DNA of 64,000 bases from Endozoicomonas sp965261315. Its GTDB lineage: Bacteria > Pseudomonadota > Gammaproteobacteria > Pseudomonadales > Endozoicomonadaceae. The notes beneath the pieces are model-generated. The model was not told the DNA's origin and searched no databases. It was given only the letters and a program-made list of their open reading frames with translations. Positions within the stretch are counted from its first letter, which is position 1, and each line of letters starts with the position of its first letter. This document shows positions 9,237 through 18,722 of this stretch, in pieces. The DNA is taken from positions 1 through 64,000 of the forward strand of contig CBDHDM010000093.1 of assembly GCA_965261315.1 (NCBI GenBank), read 5' to 3'. Both the position numbers and the translations under genes were made by a program.

Positions 9237-9863
9237 TTAACCAGAAAGGTCAGATTTAAAAATCAATTTGAACCCTTTTTCAGCCTTGCTCTGGTCAGAT
9301 GGGATTAGCTCAAAGAAGTGCTGTAATTCTGAAGCTATGGCCGTCAGTGCTGATTCATCCCCTTCAATCAATTCAAGCTCCAGCTCACAAATAGGGCTTG
9401 AGTGATCTCCTGCTCTGACCGACCCACGATCAAGGGCCGCCTCGACTTTTGCATAGGGCGCTTGCCATTGCAGAAGCCAGCGGGTTCGATAAAAGTCTGT
9501 GGTGAATAGGGGGTTCAGATCTCCGATGGTCACATCCTTAAGTGCTTCAGGCCATACAGGGAGTAGAACCTGCCCATCGAGTTCATGGGAAGTCAGTGGC
9601 CACTCCCACTCTCCACGGCGCGTCAGGCCCTTAATACTTTCCCCTTTCGTTTTAAGCGTTTGGATAAATTGCCCGTTAAGCTCGCGGATCCGAAGAGCAA
9701 TTTTGGTTTGATTGAGCCTCAGGTCTGCAGTATCGAAGTAGGTATTCCCAAGGTGGATGGTTTCCGGTGGCTTTACCGCATACTCCTGCCAGAATGGGTG
9801 GTGCTTGAGATTCTCTACCTGTTGTTCAGGCAGAGAGAGCTTTAGCTCAGTTTCATGGCTCAT
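9237..9863 (-). CDS. CYTH-domain inorganic triphosphatase (YgiF-like)
   Basis: 208 residues of the CYTH superfamily, which hydrolyses triphosphate or related compounds inside a beta-tunnel with bound divalent metal. The signature ExExK is present at the N-terminus (HETELKLSL). Other conserved charged positions follow: NTYFDTADLRL, ALRIRELN, QTLKTKG and RGEWEWPL, then ICELELELIEG near residue 160. The E. coli homologue YgiF carries a CHAD domain after the CYTH domain; this protein stops after CYTH, so it is a CYTH-only form. Followed 12 bases later by a truncated hydrolase gene; divergent from the DUF47-PiT operon. Confidence 0.85.
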   Translation of the reverse strand: MSHETELKLSLPEQQVENLKHHPFWQEYAVKPPETIHLGNTYFDTADLRLNQTKIALRIRELNGQFIQTLKTKGESIKGLTRRGEWEWPLTSHELDGQVLLPVWPEALKDVTIGDLNPLFTTDFYRTRWLLQWQAPYAKVEAALDRGSVRAGDHSSPICELELELIEGDESALTAIASELQHFFELIPSDQSKAEKGFKLIFKSDLSG

Positions 9864-10038
9864 TATCTTGTCCGTCAGTACTGGCTGTAAAAAGATACAA
9901 GTTGGGCAAAAATGATATAAAAATCAAGATGTCAGGCCTTAAAGCAGGTAGAACTCTGTTTGTCATGGCTATGCGCATTTGTGCAGGAATGGGATCAGCA
10001 TTCTATACTCAGGCGTTCAATCGGGATGGATTTGAAGA

Positions 10039-10719
10039 ATGCCTACCAGCAACATACTGGCGAGCGTTTTTGGTCGCTCACCCATAGGACCTATACAGAA
10101 GCATATTACCATTGTTCACAAATGTGCATCAGAGCTGGATCCTTTTTTTCAGGCGGTGTTCGCCGAAGATTGGGAGTCTGCCTATGAACTGCAGCAGAAA
10201 ATTATCAAACTGGAACATGATGCTGATGCGATCAAGCGTAGTATTCGTCTTTCTCTACCCAAGAGTCTGTTTCTTCCAGTTCCCCGGACCGACCTGCTGG
10301 AGATTGTGACGGTTCAGGATAAAGTGGCTAACCGGGCGAAGGATATTGCTGGCCTTATGGTTGGGCGCAAGATGGTTATTCCCGAGTCCATGCATGAAGC
10401 TTTCATTACTTACGTACGCCGGTCAATTGCCACATCGGCACAGGCATTAAAAGCCATTCATGAGTTGGATGAGCTTCTGGAAACGGGCTTTCAGGGCCGT
10501 GAAGTTGATCTGGTGGTAAAAATGGTGGAAGAGTTGGATAACATTGAGAGTGAGACGGACAAAGATCAGGTGAAGATACGTCGTATGTTATTTGGCCTCG
10601 AGCAAAAGTTACCACCGGTTGAAGTCATGTTTCTCTACAAAATCATTGACTGGGTGGGTGATCTGGCGGATCGAGCTTCCCGTGTTGGTAGCCATCTCCA
10701 GTTACTGCTGGCCCGTTAA
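10039..10719 (+). CDS. DUF47/TIGR00153 PhoU-like phosphate transport accessory protein
   Basis: 226-residue mostly helical protein of the DUF47 (TIGR00153) family, distantly PhoU-like. Conserved stretches include KLEHDADAIKRSIR, LFLPVPRTDLLEIV and QDKVANRAKDIAGL. These are the acidic metal-cluster-type motifs of PhoU relatives. Members are nearly always encoded directly upstream of a PiT phosphate transporter and are thought to modulate it. Exactly that arrangement is present here, with a 32-base gap to the transporter gene. The start at 10039 (MPTSNILASVFGRSP) fits the family's usual N-terminus. Confidence 0.9.
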   Translation: MPTSNILASVFGRSPIGPIQKHITIVHKCASELDPFFQAVFAEDWESAYELQQKIIKLEHDADAIKRSIRLSLPKSLFLPVPRTDLLEIVTVQDKVANRAKDIAGLMVGRKMVIPESMHEAFITYVRRSIATSAQALKAIHELDELLETGFQGREVDLVVKMVEELDNIESETDKDQVKIRRMLFGLEQKLPPVEVMFLYKIIDWVGDLADRASRVGSHLQLLLAR

Positions 10720-10751
10720 TGCGGCCCGTTAACTGAACCGGAAGCAGACTG

Positions 10752-12023
10752 ATGAGTATTATCGCTGAATATGGCACAGTTTTTTTGATTCTGGCCTGCC
10801 TGTTTGGATTTTTTATGGCTTGGGGAGTCGGTGCCAACGATGTTGCCAATGCCATGGGTACATCCGTTGGGTCGGGTGCCCTTACCGTCAAACAGGCGAT
10901 TTTAATCGCTATTCTTCTCGAATTCACCGGTGCATACCTTGCGGGGGGCTCTGTTACCGAAACCATTCGCAAAGGGATCATTGATCCCTCCATGCCCCTT
11001 CTGGTGGAGAACCCTAACCTTCTTGTATACGGTATGCTGGCCTCCTTGCTGGCTGCAGGAACCTGGTTGCTGGTAGCCACTCACTATGGCTGGCCTGTTT
11101 CCACGACGCACTCTATTGTTGGTGCCATCGTTGGTTTTGCCGCAGTCGGTATTTCTCCTGATGCTGTTAGTTGGGGAAAGGTCGCAACCATTGTGGCCAG
11201 CTGGGTGGTGTCGCCATTAATGTCTGGCCTTTTTGCATTTCTGATCTTTGTAAGTGTCCAGAAGCTTATTTTGGATACAGAAAACCCATTCAGGAATGCC
11301 AAGCGTTATATGCCTCTCTACATGTTCCTTGTTGGTTTCATGATGTCGATGGTAACGCTGATCAAAGGCCTTAAACACATCGGGATGCCATTGGACTTCA
11401 CTGAGAGTCTGGTACTTTCCCTTGTTATTGGCTTATTGATCATGTTCATTGGCCAGATGGCTCTGTCAAAAATCAAGGAAGATGTTCAGGCGGATAAATC
11501 ATTCCACTTCTCCAGTGTGGAGAAGGTTTTTGGGGTGATGATGATCTTTACTGCCTGTTCCATGGCTTTTGCCCATGGCTCGAATGATGTTGCCAATGCT
11601 GTTGGACCCCTGGCTGCTGTGGTCAGTGTGGTTCACAGTGGTGGTGAGATTGTTGGAAAATCATCGGTGCCTGCCTGGGTTCTGTTGCTTGGTGCCGTTG
11701 GTATTGTCGTAGGGCTTGCAACCTGGGGCTACAAGGTTATGGCGACGATTGGTTCCCATATCACTGAGCTTACACCCAGCAGAGGCTTTGCAGCAGAACT
11801 GGCTGCCGCGTCTACGGTAGTGATGGCATCGGGTACCGGGTTACCGATTTCTACGACCCATACACTGGTTGGTGCCGTGCTTGGCGTTGGGCTTGCCAGA
11901 GGTATTGGAGCCCTGAATCTTCGAGTTATCAGCACTATTTTTATGTCCTGGCTTATTACCCTGCCTGCTGGAGCTCTTCTGGCAATTGTCTTCTTTCACT
12001 GTCTGAAGTTAATTTTTGGCTAA
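10752..12023 (+). CDS. PiT-family inorganic phosphate transporter
   Basis: 423-residue inner-membrane protein with about ten hydrophobic segments. The duplicated PiT signature is plain: GANDVANAMGTSVGSGALT near residue 27 and HGSNDVANAVGPLAAVVSV near residue 278. Each lies at the start of one of the two inverted repeats, and GWPVSTTHSIVGAI and GLPISTTHTLVGAV are the matching second signatures. The family takes up metal-phosphate in symport with protons (or sodium). It forms an operon with the upstream DUF47 gene, the usual two-gene low-affinity phosphate uptake unit. Which ion is coupled cannot be told from sequence. Confidence 0.95.
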   Translation: MSIIAEYGTVFLILACLFGFFMAWGVGANDVANAMGTSVGSGALTVKQAILIAILLEFTGAYLAGGSVTETIRKGIIDPSMPLLVENPNLLVYGMLASLLAAGTWLLVATHYGWPVSTTHSIVGAIVGFAAVGISPDAVSWGKVATIVASWVVSPLMSGLFAFLIFVSVQKLILDTENPFRNAKRYMPLYMFLVGFMMSMVTLIKGLKHIGMPLDFTESLVLSLVIGLLIMFIGQMALSKIKEDVQADKSFHFSSVEKVFGVMMIFTACSMAFAHGSNDVANAVGPLAAVVSVVHSGGEIVGKSSVPAWVLLLGAVGIVVGLATWGYKVMATIGSHITELTPSRGFAAELAAASTVVMASGTGLPISTTHTLVGAVLGVGLARGIGALNLRVISTIFMSWLITLPAGALLAIVFFHCLKLIFG

Positions 12024-12114
12024 ATAGACTTGGTTTCTTGGGCTGGCCCTGTTTATCATCATCAGGAGTCTATTCTCGTAATACTCCCTCTACCAGAAGG
12101 TGATAATCAGGGCT

Positions 12115-13260
12115 ATGAGTCAGCCAACATTTCAGCATGCACTTTCAAGGTTGATAGAAATACCTTCTGTCAGCTCAACCCTTCCTGATCTGGATATGAG
12201 CAACCTGCCAGTCATCAATGAGTTGGCAGCCTGGTTTGAGGCAATGGGGTTCCAGTGTGAGATTCAGCTCCTGCCCCATGCCCCTCACAAAGCAAATCTG
12301 ATAGCGACACTGGGAAGTGGCCCGGGAGGATTGGTGTTTGCTGGCCACACAGATACTGTGCCTTATGATGAAAGCCTCTGGAAAAGCTCTCCTTTTGCCC
12401 TTGAAGAGCGCAACAACCGATTTTATGGTCTTGGCGTTTGTGACATGAAAGGCTTCTTTGCTCTGGTTATGGAGGCCGTTCGAGAGTTTTTACAAGCACC
12501 ATTGAAAGCACCGCTGATCATTCTGGCTACCGCTGATGAAGAGTCGTCTATGAACGGTGCCCGGGCACTGGCAGAGCTTGGGCAGCCAAAAGCGCGCTAT
12601 GCTGTGATTGGAGAACCTACCGGAATGCGGCCTATTCATATGCACAAAGGCATCATGATGGAACGTATCCAGATTCTGGGGCAATCTGGCCACTCCAGTA
12701 ACCCGTCACTGGGGCGGAATGCCATGGAAGCCGCTCACAAGGTGATTACTGATTTGATGCAGTTCCGTGCAGAGTTGGCAGAACGCTATCAGAACCATGG
12801 GTTTACTATTCCAGTTCCTACATTGAACCTGGGATGTATTCATGGTGGGGACAATCCTAATCGGATCTGTGGGCAGTGTCAGCTGGACTTTGATATTCGA
12901 CTGTTGCCGGGCATGGACAGTGAGCAATTGCGCCAGCAGATTCGGCAGAGGTTAAAACCTATTGCTGAAGCCGATCAGGTTACGATTTCCCTGGAGTCGA
13001 TCACGCCAGCTATTGAGGCTTTTTCCAGTCAGGAGAGTTCGGAGTTGGTTGCTGCCTGTGAGAAGCTGACAGGACATCAGGCAGAAAGTGTCGCATTTGG
13101 TACAGAAGCACCGTTCTTTAGCCGACTTGGTATGGATACGGTGGTATTGGGCCCGGGTGATATTGATCAGGCTCATCAGCCGGATGAATATCTGTCTCTT
13201 GATCGGATAGACCCAATGATTAATATTCTGAAGTCTTTGATTAGACAGTACTGTTTATAA
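12115..13260 (+). CDS. argE: Acetylornithine deacetylase
   Basis: M20-family di-zinc peptidase of about 381 residues that removes the acetyl group from N-acetylornithine in arginine synthesis. Metal-binding and catalytic motifs are present: VFAGHTDTVPYD (first His and catalytic Asp), GLGVCDMKGFFAL (bridging Asp), ATADEESSMNGAR (catalytic Glu-Glu) and VIGEPTGMRPIHMHKG. The terminal His falls near PGDIDQAHQPDEY. The open frame extends to a GTG at 12100, but the ATG at 12115 (MSQPTFQHALSRLIEIPSVS) matches the family N-terminus. The gene is followed by argA on the same strand, a pairing known from pseudomonads and relatives. Confidence 0.95.
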   Translation: MSQPTFQHALSRLIEIPSVSSTLPDLDMSNLPVINELAAWFEAMGFQCEIQLLPHAPHKANLIATLGSGPGGLVFAGHTDTVPYDESLWKSSPFALEERNNRFYGLGVCDMKGFFALVMEAVREFLQAPLKAPLIILATADEESSMNGARALAELGQPKARYAVIGEPTGMRPIHMHKGIMMERIQILGQSGHSSNPSLGRNAMEAAHKVITDLMQFRAELAERYQNHGFTIPVPTLNLGCIHGGDNPNRICGQCQLDFDIRLLPGMDSEQLRQQIRQRLKPIAEADQVTISLESITPAIEAFSSQESSELVAACEKLTGHQAESVAFGTEAPFFSRLGMDTVVLGPGDIDQAHQPDEYLSLDRIDPMINILKSLIRQYCL

Positions 13261-13302
13261 ACATTGCTACACAAAGTGTAGGGTACCCCCTTAAAGCAGG
13301 TC

Positions 13303-13370
13303 GGCTCGCTTGCGAGCCTGTCCGTTACTGGATGGTTTGGCTGTCGGCTCCCTTGAAGGGGAACCGACCT
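13303..13370. repeat. Two adjacent hairpins between argE and argA (REP-like)
   Basis: First a perfect palindrome GGCTCGC-TT-GCGAGCC (13303-13318), then a larger imperfect one from GTCGGCTCCC at 13343 to GGGGAACCGAC at 13368. The layout recalls paired REP/BIME units, which often sit between genes of one operon and stabilise upstream mRNA. I found no second copy in the window, so the repeat status is an inference. Confidence 0.45.
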
Positions 13371-13390
13371 ACAGCAACTGATTAATAAGT

Positions 13391-14758
13391 GTGGCTTGCG
13401 TGAATAAGAATGATAATTCAGCAGACAGCTCTGAAAAGTATGTAAAGTTTTTCCGTCAGTCGTCACCCTATATTCATGCTCACAGGGGCAAGACCTTTGT
13501 GATCATGCTCAGTGGTGAAACACTGGCGCACCCAAATCTGAGTAATATCATCAGTGATATTGCCTTGATGAGCAGTCTGGGTGTTCGACTGGTACTTGTG
13601 CACGGTGCTCGCCCCCAGATTGATGAACGTTTACGCGAGCGAGGCATTAAAACAGCGCTTCATAAAAGTGCTCATAAAGGCGCTCTTCATAATGAGCGAC
13701 GAATTACTGATAGGCAGAGCCTTGAGTGTGTTAAAGATGCGGTAGGGAATATGAGGGCTCTGATTGAATCAAGGCTCTCAGTAGGGCTGGTGAACTCACC
13801 GATGTATGGCGCCAGAATTCGTGTTGTCAGTGGTAACTTTGTGACAGCCAAGCCCCTGGGCGTTCTCGATGGTATTGACTTCCAGCACACTGGAGAAGTC
13901 CGAAAAGTGGACAGTCAGGCCATTGATCATCTGTTGGACAGTGGCTATGTGGTATTGCTCTCATGTCTTGGCCTTTCGCCAACCGGTGAGATTTTCAATA
14001 TTGAAGTAGAGGAAGTGGCTACCAGAACCGCAATAAGTCTGGGCGCTGAAAAGTTGATACTTTATGGTGCGCAGCAGGGGATTTTTGATCATCAGGGAAA
14101 TTTGATCAACCGGATTTCTCCCCATGAAGGCAGCAAGGAGCTTGAGTCGCAGGTTGGTGAATCCAGAAGGCTTCTTTCGTCAGCCGTTAAGGCTTGTTCA
14201 GAAGGTATCGAACGTGCACAGATTATCAGCTATCAGGATGATGGCTCACTGCTCATGGAGCTGTTTACCCGCGACGGTGCCGGAACGTTGATTTCCAGAG
14301 ATCACTATGAAGAGGTTCGTGGTGCAACCATTGAAGATGTTGGTGGGATTCTTGAGCTCATCCGCCCTTTTGAAGAAAAAGGCATCCTTCGTCGTCGTTC
14401 CAGAAAGGAGCTGGAGCGAGAAATACGGCTGTTCAGCGTTGTCTTACTGGATGGTATGATCATTGGCTGTGCCGCGCTTCATCCTTATTGTGAAAACGGG
14501 GTAAGCAGGGCAGAACTGGCCTGTGTTGTGGTTCACCCTGAATATCGTCAGGCTCAGCGTGGAGATCGCTTGCTCGCGCATATTGAAGAGCTTGCAAAAG
14601 AAAAAGGGATGAACGAAGTCTACGTTATGACAACGCAGACTGCGCACTGGTTTATTGAGCGAGAGTTTGCTGAAGTTGCTTATGATGACTTACCAGAAGA
14701 ACTCAGAGCAAAATATAATCCCAAGAGACAGTCAAAGGTACTTATGAAAAAAATGTGA
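13391..14758 (+). CDS. argA: N-acetylglutamate synthase
   Basis: 455 residues catalysing the first step of arginine synthesis: acetyl-CoA plus glutamate to N-acetylglutamate. The N-terminal amino-acid-kinase fold (HRGKTFVIMLSGE, VRLVLVHGARPQID) is typically the arginine-sensing part. The C-terminal GNAT acetyltransferase domain starts near residue 310, with the acetyl-CoA-binding region around ACVVVHPEYRQAQRGD. Length and domain order match classical ArgA. The start codon is a GTG at 13391 or 13400, both with weak ribosome binding sequences, so the exact N-terminus is uncertain by three residues. It lies about 130 bases after argE and probably shares its transcript through the intervening hairpins. 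Confidence 0.95.
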   Translation: MACVNKNDNSADSSEKYVKFFRQSSPYIHAHRGKTFVIMLSGETLAHPNLSNIISDIALMSSLGVRLVLVHGARPQIDERLRERGIKTALHKSAHKGALHNERRITDRQSLECVKDAVGNMRALIESRLSVGLVNSPMYGARIRVVSGNFVTAKPLGVLDGIDFQHTGEVRKVDSQAIDHLLDSGYVVLLSCLGLSPTGEIFNIEVEEVATRTAISLGAEKLILYGAQQGIFDHQGNLINRISPHEGSKELESQVGESRRLLSSAVKACSEGIERAQIISYQDDGSLLMELFTRDGAGTLISRDHYEEVRGATIEDVGGILELIRPFEEKGILRRRSRKELEREIRLFSVVLLDGMIIGCAALHPYCENGVSRAELACVVVHPEYRQAQRGDRLLAHIEELAKEKGMNEVYVMTTQTAHWFIEREFAEVAYDDLPEELRAKYNPKRQSKVLMKKM

Positions 14759-14817
14759 GTCCTTTCACAAATACCGGTTCTCTAATCAGAATAGCAAGGC
14801 TTTGGTCTTAGGCTCTG

Positions 14818-15513
14818 TTACTGTTTTGTAGCAGACTTACTACCAGCAACCCACTTGAGGAAACGTTCCCGGGTTGTGTCATCTGCCTGGTTGTACCAGT
14901 ACTGAAGCATGCTTTCACTCATCGGTTGGGTCGTTGCCGGTGCTGGCATAACAGAAGGCTGAGGCTGTTGGGCAACCTGGTAGGAAATGCCCTGCGGGGT
15001 TGCAATATAAACAGTGCCTGCCATTTCCCTGACCGCTGCAGGATTCTCAGACAGGTTGAACTTCTGGATATCCTCAACGGTGTCTACTCCGATTAAAAGG
15101 CCCGATTTATTGAGGACACTGAACGCTATGGGAATGGCTTGACCTTTTTGATTGGTAATTGAGAATTGACTTTCAGGAGATCGTGACAACTTGTCAGCAT
15201 CCCGCGCTGTTTTCAGCTTCGGAGAATTAATAGTGAAAGTCTGGTCGCCGGTAAGATCAAACGTCATGATGTAAGGGCTTGATGAGAACATCTTACTGTC
15301 ACCACCTTCCCGTACTAGCGTTTTTAGCTGAAAGACCAATTGGTGGCGACCATTGCTCAGCGAAAGATCTTTCTTACCATTCAGCTTATCTGCATCCTTA
15401 CCATCAAGAACCAGCAGCTTTGTTTTTTCGGGCAATACCAGGGTATTGTCAGCGATCACTGGCATAGCCAGAGTGGATACCAACAGTGCACCCAACAGAC
15501 GACGTACAAACAT
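14818..15513 (-). CDS. DUF2057 (YccT/CsgI-like) exported protein
   Basis: 231 residues with a signal peptide (MFVRRLLGALLVSTLAMPVIA). The mature start NTLVLPEKTKLLVLDGKDAD is the family's typical opening: an acidic motif after a beta-strand where a 'DG' turn is conserved. DUF2057 includes E. coli YccT/CsgI, reported to inhibit curli assembly in the periplasm. The C-terminus has an extra Pro/Gln/Thr linker and a short helix MLQYWYNQADDTTRERFLKWV not found in YccT as I recall it. No curli genes are seen here, so the role is open. Converges on argA. Confidence 0.8.
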   Translation of the reverse strand: MFVRRLLGALLVSTLAMPVIADNTLVLPEKTKLLVLDGKDADKLNGKKDLSLSNGRHQLVFQLKTLVREGGDSKMFSSSPYIMTFDLTGDQTFTINSPKLKTARDADKLSRSPESQFSITNQKGQAIPIAFSVLNKSGLLIGVDTVEDIQKFNLSENPAAVREMAGTVYIATPQGISYQVAQQPQPSVMPAPATTQPMSESMLQYWYNQADDTTRERFLKWVAGSKSATKQ

Positions 15514-15695
15514 AAGGCTGTGTTCTCCTATAGATAGTTGGTTGATTATAAGTTGGTATAACTACCGGTTCGTATCGTTGTTTTCCGAACTGCCTGGATT
15601 TTGCATAATGGATCGTGAGCAGCTAAACGATCATAAAAGAGCGCAGAAGACAGTACAGAGGTAACGTTAAAGCCGATGGGTGTAGAGAGATAAGG

Positions 15696-18464
15696 TTAGA
15701 GTGGATCAATAGGCCTCTGATTTCCAACCGGATACCGAGGGTGTTGGAAGGAGCGGTACTTATTATTAATAATATAACTGACAAACCGATGAAACTTCTT
15801 AAGAGTATCTTCGTTCTGATGATAACTGGCCTCTTTGAGGGCCGTGTCAATCCAGAATTGCAAAGCAAGTAACTCATCTAAATTGTTGAGTGTTCCGATT
15901 TCCTGAAGGGCCTTTGCCTCGGATATCTCTCCTTTACGGAATCTCTGTATCAGTTTTCCGGAGGCTCTGTTTCTAATGTTTCGCAAGAAGTTCTCTGAGG
16001 TAAGCTGCTGAAGAGCCCCGCTGGCTTGTTGTTGCTGATGGGTTACTTCCTGAGTTCTACTGGCGGGTGATATTTGCTTGCGAGTTTGGTCATCGGAGAT
16101 GGTTGAAACGGATATGGCCTGCTTACTGTTAGCAATCAGGGTCTTGGTTAATTGGTTATCCCAATTAGCTGCTTTTTCCTGAACAATTCCATGAAAAAGA
16201 CCGAATGCACTGCTAATTTCTTTATCAAGTAACTGCTGCCAAGCCGCATGCTTAAGAATAAGAATGGCGGCATCTTCATCAGTCATTGCACCAAATTGCC
16301 CTTTATTTAGCATTTTGCTTCGCTTCTTGGCATCTTCGAGAATACCACCTATTTTTTCCATTGATTTTATAGATTCGAGTAGATGATCAACCATTGGCTC
16401 TACCTGCTCTTTTGCCAGTGAGCGCAGTGTTCCTATTTCTTCACGACCTGTCCTTAGTCGTTTACCAAACAACTGTCTTGTATGGTCAGGTTCTTTTTTT
16501 GCAATTTTTACCATTCTCTTTTCATTAATTTTTGTGTTTTTGTAGTCAGCAGCCATTTCAGCAAGGAAAAAGGCGACAAAGCACAGGCCGCTATCCAGTG
16601 TGACCTTTGGAGGAACAACGGGTGCTACATAAACAGAGCGAGCACTTCTCCCCGCAATCTGAAAGACGTTGACCAGATTAGCAAATATCGTTTTTTTGAT
16701 CTCCCTGTAGAAAAATTCCTGAGCCATCTCTTTCATAACACCAGCCGATTTAAATGCAGTAGATATCTTTGTGCCTTCAATTGCTGTGCTACCATCTGTC
16801 GGTTTTGCTTCTGTCTCCCGAAACCGGCTCATCCACTGGGGAATAATCTGGTGCATCCACTTTGGGTCTCTTGTTTTTATCTGATGAGCATGAATGATTA
16901 ATTTTTTATTTCTGGAAATATCTTTGAATAAAGCCTGCCTTTTTATAGGGTTCATATTTTCAAATTTTTCGTTCCACAATGCTTCAAGATCTTTTATATG
17001 CCGGTTTTCAAGAATTGCCCGACTTATGACAATATTCTCAATGAGTTTGTCAAAGAAAAATAAATTTGATTTCAGTTTTTTTCTTCGCTCACGGTAAAGA
17101 GCTTTCTCTTTCTCAAAAGCAATAGATTCAGTCAGCGTTTTTTGATCAGATTCCGCCATTTTTCTAAGTTTTGCAGCCTGCTTTTCGAGTTCAGCATAAG
17201 CGTTGTATATCTGTGTAAAGGTTTTATGTTTACACCGATAGAGAAGTTTTTTTGTCAGTTCTTTTCTTTTTTTATCACTTAATTTATCAAAGTTCGTATA
17301 GTCAAAGTCAGCGTATTTTTTTATCAGTTTCAGCCCCCTGATAAGCCTGACTCTACGCCAGAGTGCAGTACCAGCAGACCAGAAAGTGAGGTAGCCAATA
17401 TCAGTGACCAGCCCAACAGCAACGGCAATGCCAATGGCCATGCCAGCAGGTGGGAAAATAGCAGAGAGGATGGCGCCGGCAATAAGGCCAAAGAAAATTA
17501 TGATTTGGTTCCGTTTATTACGTAAGAATGTTCGCTTAATCCTGTTTCCTATGTCTTTAAGGTGTATCTTCGAGAAAAAGCGTTCTCCTGAAGAGAGTTT
17601 TTGAATATGTTTACTGTCTTCCTTTTCAATAAAGTGATCTGTTTTTCTCGGTTTAGGCAGCTGGGGTGCTGTTGCTTGCTGATTAGCCGCTGCTATAGGA
17701 TTTGGATCCTGGGCTCTTGGGCGCGTTACTAACCGTTGTTCTTCAACAGATAGAACTACGCTATTCCGCAGCTGTTTTTTAAACTCAAGCATCCGCTCAA
17801 AGGTGAAAGATTTTTCATCTTCTATGCCGGACTCTTTCAACAATGTTGCAACATACTGTTCAGGATTTGCTCGATATTGCTCTCGCCCCTGAACCTGCTG
17901 GTGGGTCATTGCTACCCTGGAGGTTCTTTCGTACTGTAATGCCTGATGAACTGTCTGATGGATATGAGGCAGGATTATTTGTTGCAGATAGCCTTCAGGC
18001 AGCTTTTCACCTTTGCGTAAATACTCATAAGCTGTCTCTATGCTACTTTGTTTAATTGATTTGACGACTGCTTCCATTGTCTTGGTACTGATTGCAACTT
18101 TCCCATCGGTAACACCCAGTTTGCCATTGTCAGATTGATGAAGTTTGATGCCACGACCAGTATGGAGTTTTAATGCAGCAAGCACTTTTTGGGGGGCTTG
18201 TGGACAATGTTTAGTGAGATCATCGACCAGTTCACTCACCTTTATGGATGGTGGGGGATGAATGATTCGGTTTATTTTATTCTTGCAAAAAGAGATTAAT
18301 CTATTGTGCCAGTGTTTAGACTCAATACGATCAACTTCCTGAATGGTGGACGTTATAGCCTTCTTTTTCAGGATATCGGTGGCGTGTTTATCTGTGACAG
18401 GATCAGATAGAGGATATCTTGCCCCGTGCAAAGAGATCTGGTCTGGTGGTGGTATACGGGGCAT
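15696..18464 (-). CDS. Large orphan protein with hydrophobic hairpin, candidate secreted effector or translocator
   Basis: 922 residues, no family recognised. It is largely hydrophilic and Lys/Gln-rich with long predicted helices. Residues about 318-368 contain two adjacent hydrophobic segments (IIIFFGLIAGAILSAIF, then MAIGIAVAVGLVTDIGYL) split by a Pro-Pro-Ala-Gly turn, which could form a membrane hairpin. A second hydrophobic stretch (LCFVAFFLAEMAADY) lies near 621-636. There is no Sec signal peptide. A long helical protein with a hydrophobic hairpin and no signal is reminiscent of type III translocators or membrane-targeted effectors, but I see no motif that proves it. The region is rich in A/T runs compared with the core genes on either side. 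The start at 18464 follows a GA-rich stretch. Monocistronic. Confidence 0.75.
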   Translation of the reverse strand: MPRIPPPDQISLHGARYPLSDPVTDKHATDILKKKAITSTIQEVDRIESKHWHNRLISFCKNKINRIIHPPPSIKVSELVDDLTKHCPQAPQKVLAALKLHTGRGIKLHQSDNGKLGVTDGKVAISTKTMEAVVKSIKQSSIETAYEYLRKGEKLPEGYLQQIILPHIHQTVHQALQYERTSRVAMTHQQVQGREQYRANPEQYVATLLKESGIEDEKSFTFERMLEFKKQLRNSVVLSVEEQRLVTRPRAQDPNPIAAANQQATAPQLPKPRKTDHFIEKEDSKHIQKLSSGERFFSKIHLKDIGNRIKRTFLRNKRNQIIIFFGLIAGAILSAIFPPAGMAIGIAVAVGLVTDIGYLTFWSAGTALWRRVRLIRGLKLIKKYADFDYTNFDKLSDKKRKELTKKLLYRCKHKTFTQIYNAYAELEKQAAKLRKMAESDQKTLTESIAFEKEKALYRERRKKLKSNLFFFDKLIENIVISRAILENRHIKDLEALWNEKFENMNPIKRQALFKDISRNKKLIIHAHQIKTRDPKWMHQIIPQWMSRFRETEAKPTDGSTAIEGTKISTAFKSAGVMKEMAQEFFYREIKKTIFANLVNVFQIAGRSARSVYVAPVVPPKVTLDSGLCFVAFFLAEMAADYKNTKINEKRMVKIAKKEPDHTRQLFGKRLRTGREEIGTLRSLAKEQVEPMVDHLLESIKSMEKIGGILEDAKKRSKMLNKGQFGAMTDEDAAILILKHAAWQQLLDKEISSAFGLFHGIVQEKAANWDNQLTKTLIANSKQAISVSTISDDQTRKQISPASRTQEVTHQQQQASGALQQLTSENFLRNIRNRASGKLIQRFRKGEISEAKALQEIGTLNNLDELLALQFWIDTALKEASYHQNEDTLKKFHRFVSYIINNKYRSFQHPRYPVGNQRPIDPL

Positions 18465-18722
18465 TCCTCATTCCCTAAGCTAACCCTTATACAAAAGCTT
18501 GTATTGGCTTAATAGTTATTAATAAAAATAATGTCTTAGCTGCCAATGAGTATGATAGGCAGAAGGCAGTATTTCCAAGTGTTACGGGTAGTTACTCAAT
18601 TAACTATAGACAATCAACTTGCAAGGGTTCAGGGGAAGGGAGCCTTTACTGCACTTGAAGTTTGCAGAAAAGGCGGTTGCTGTTCAGGCTTGGAAGGGGG
18701 TAAGTCAGGGAGATACTGGGAG

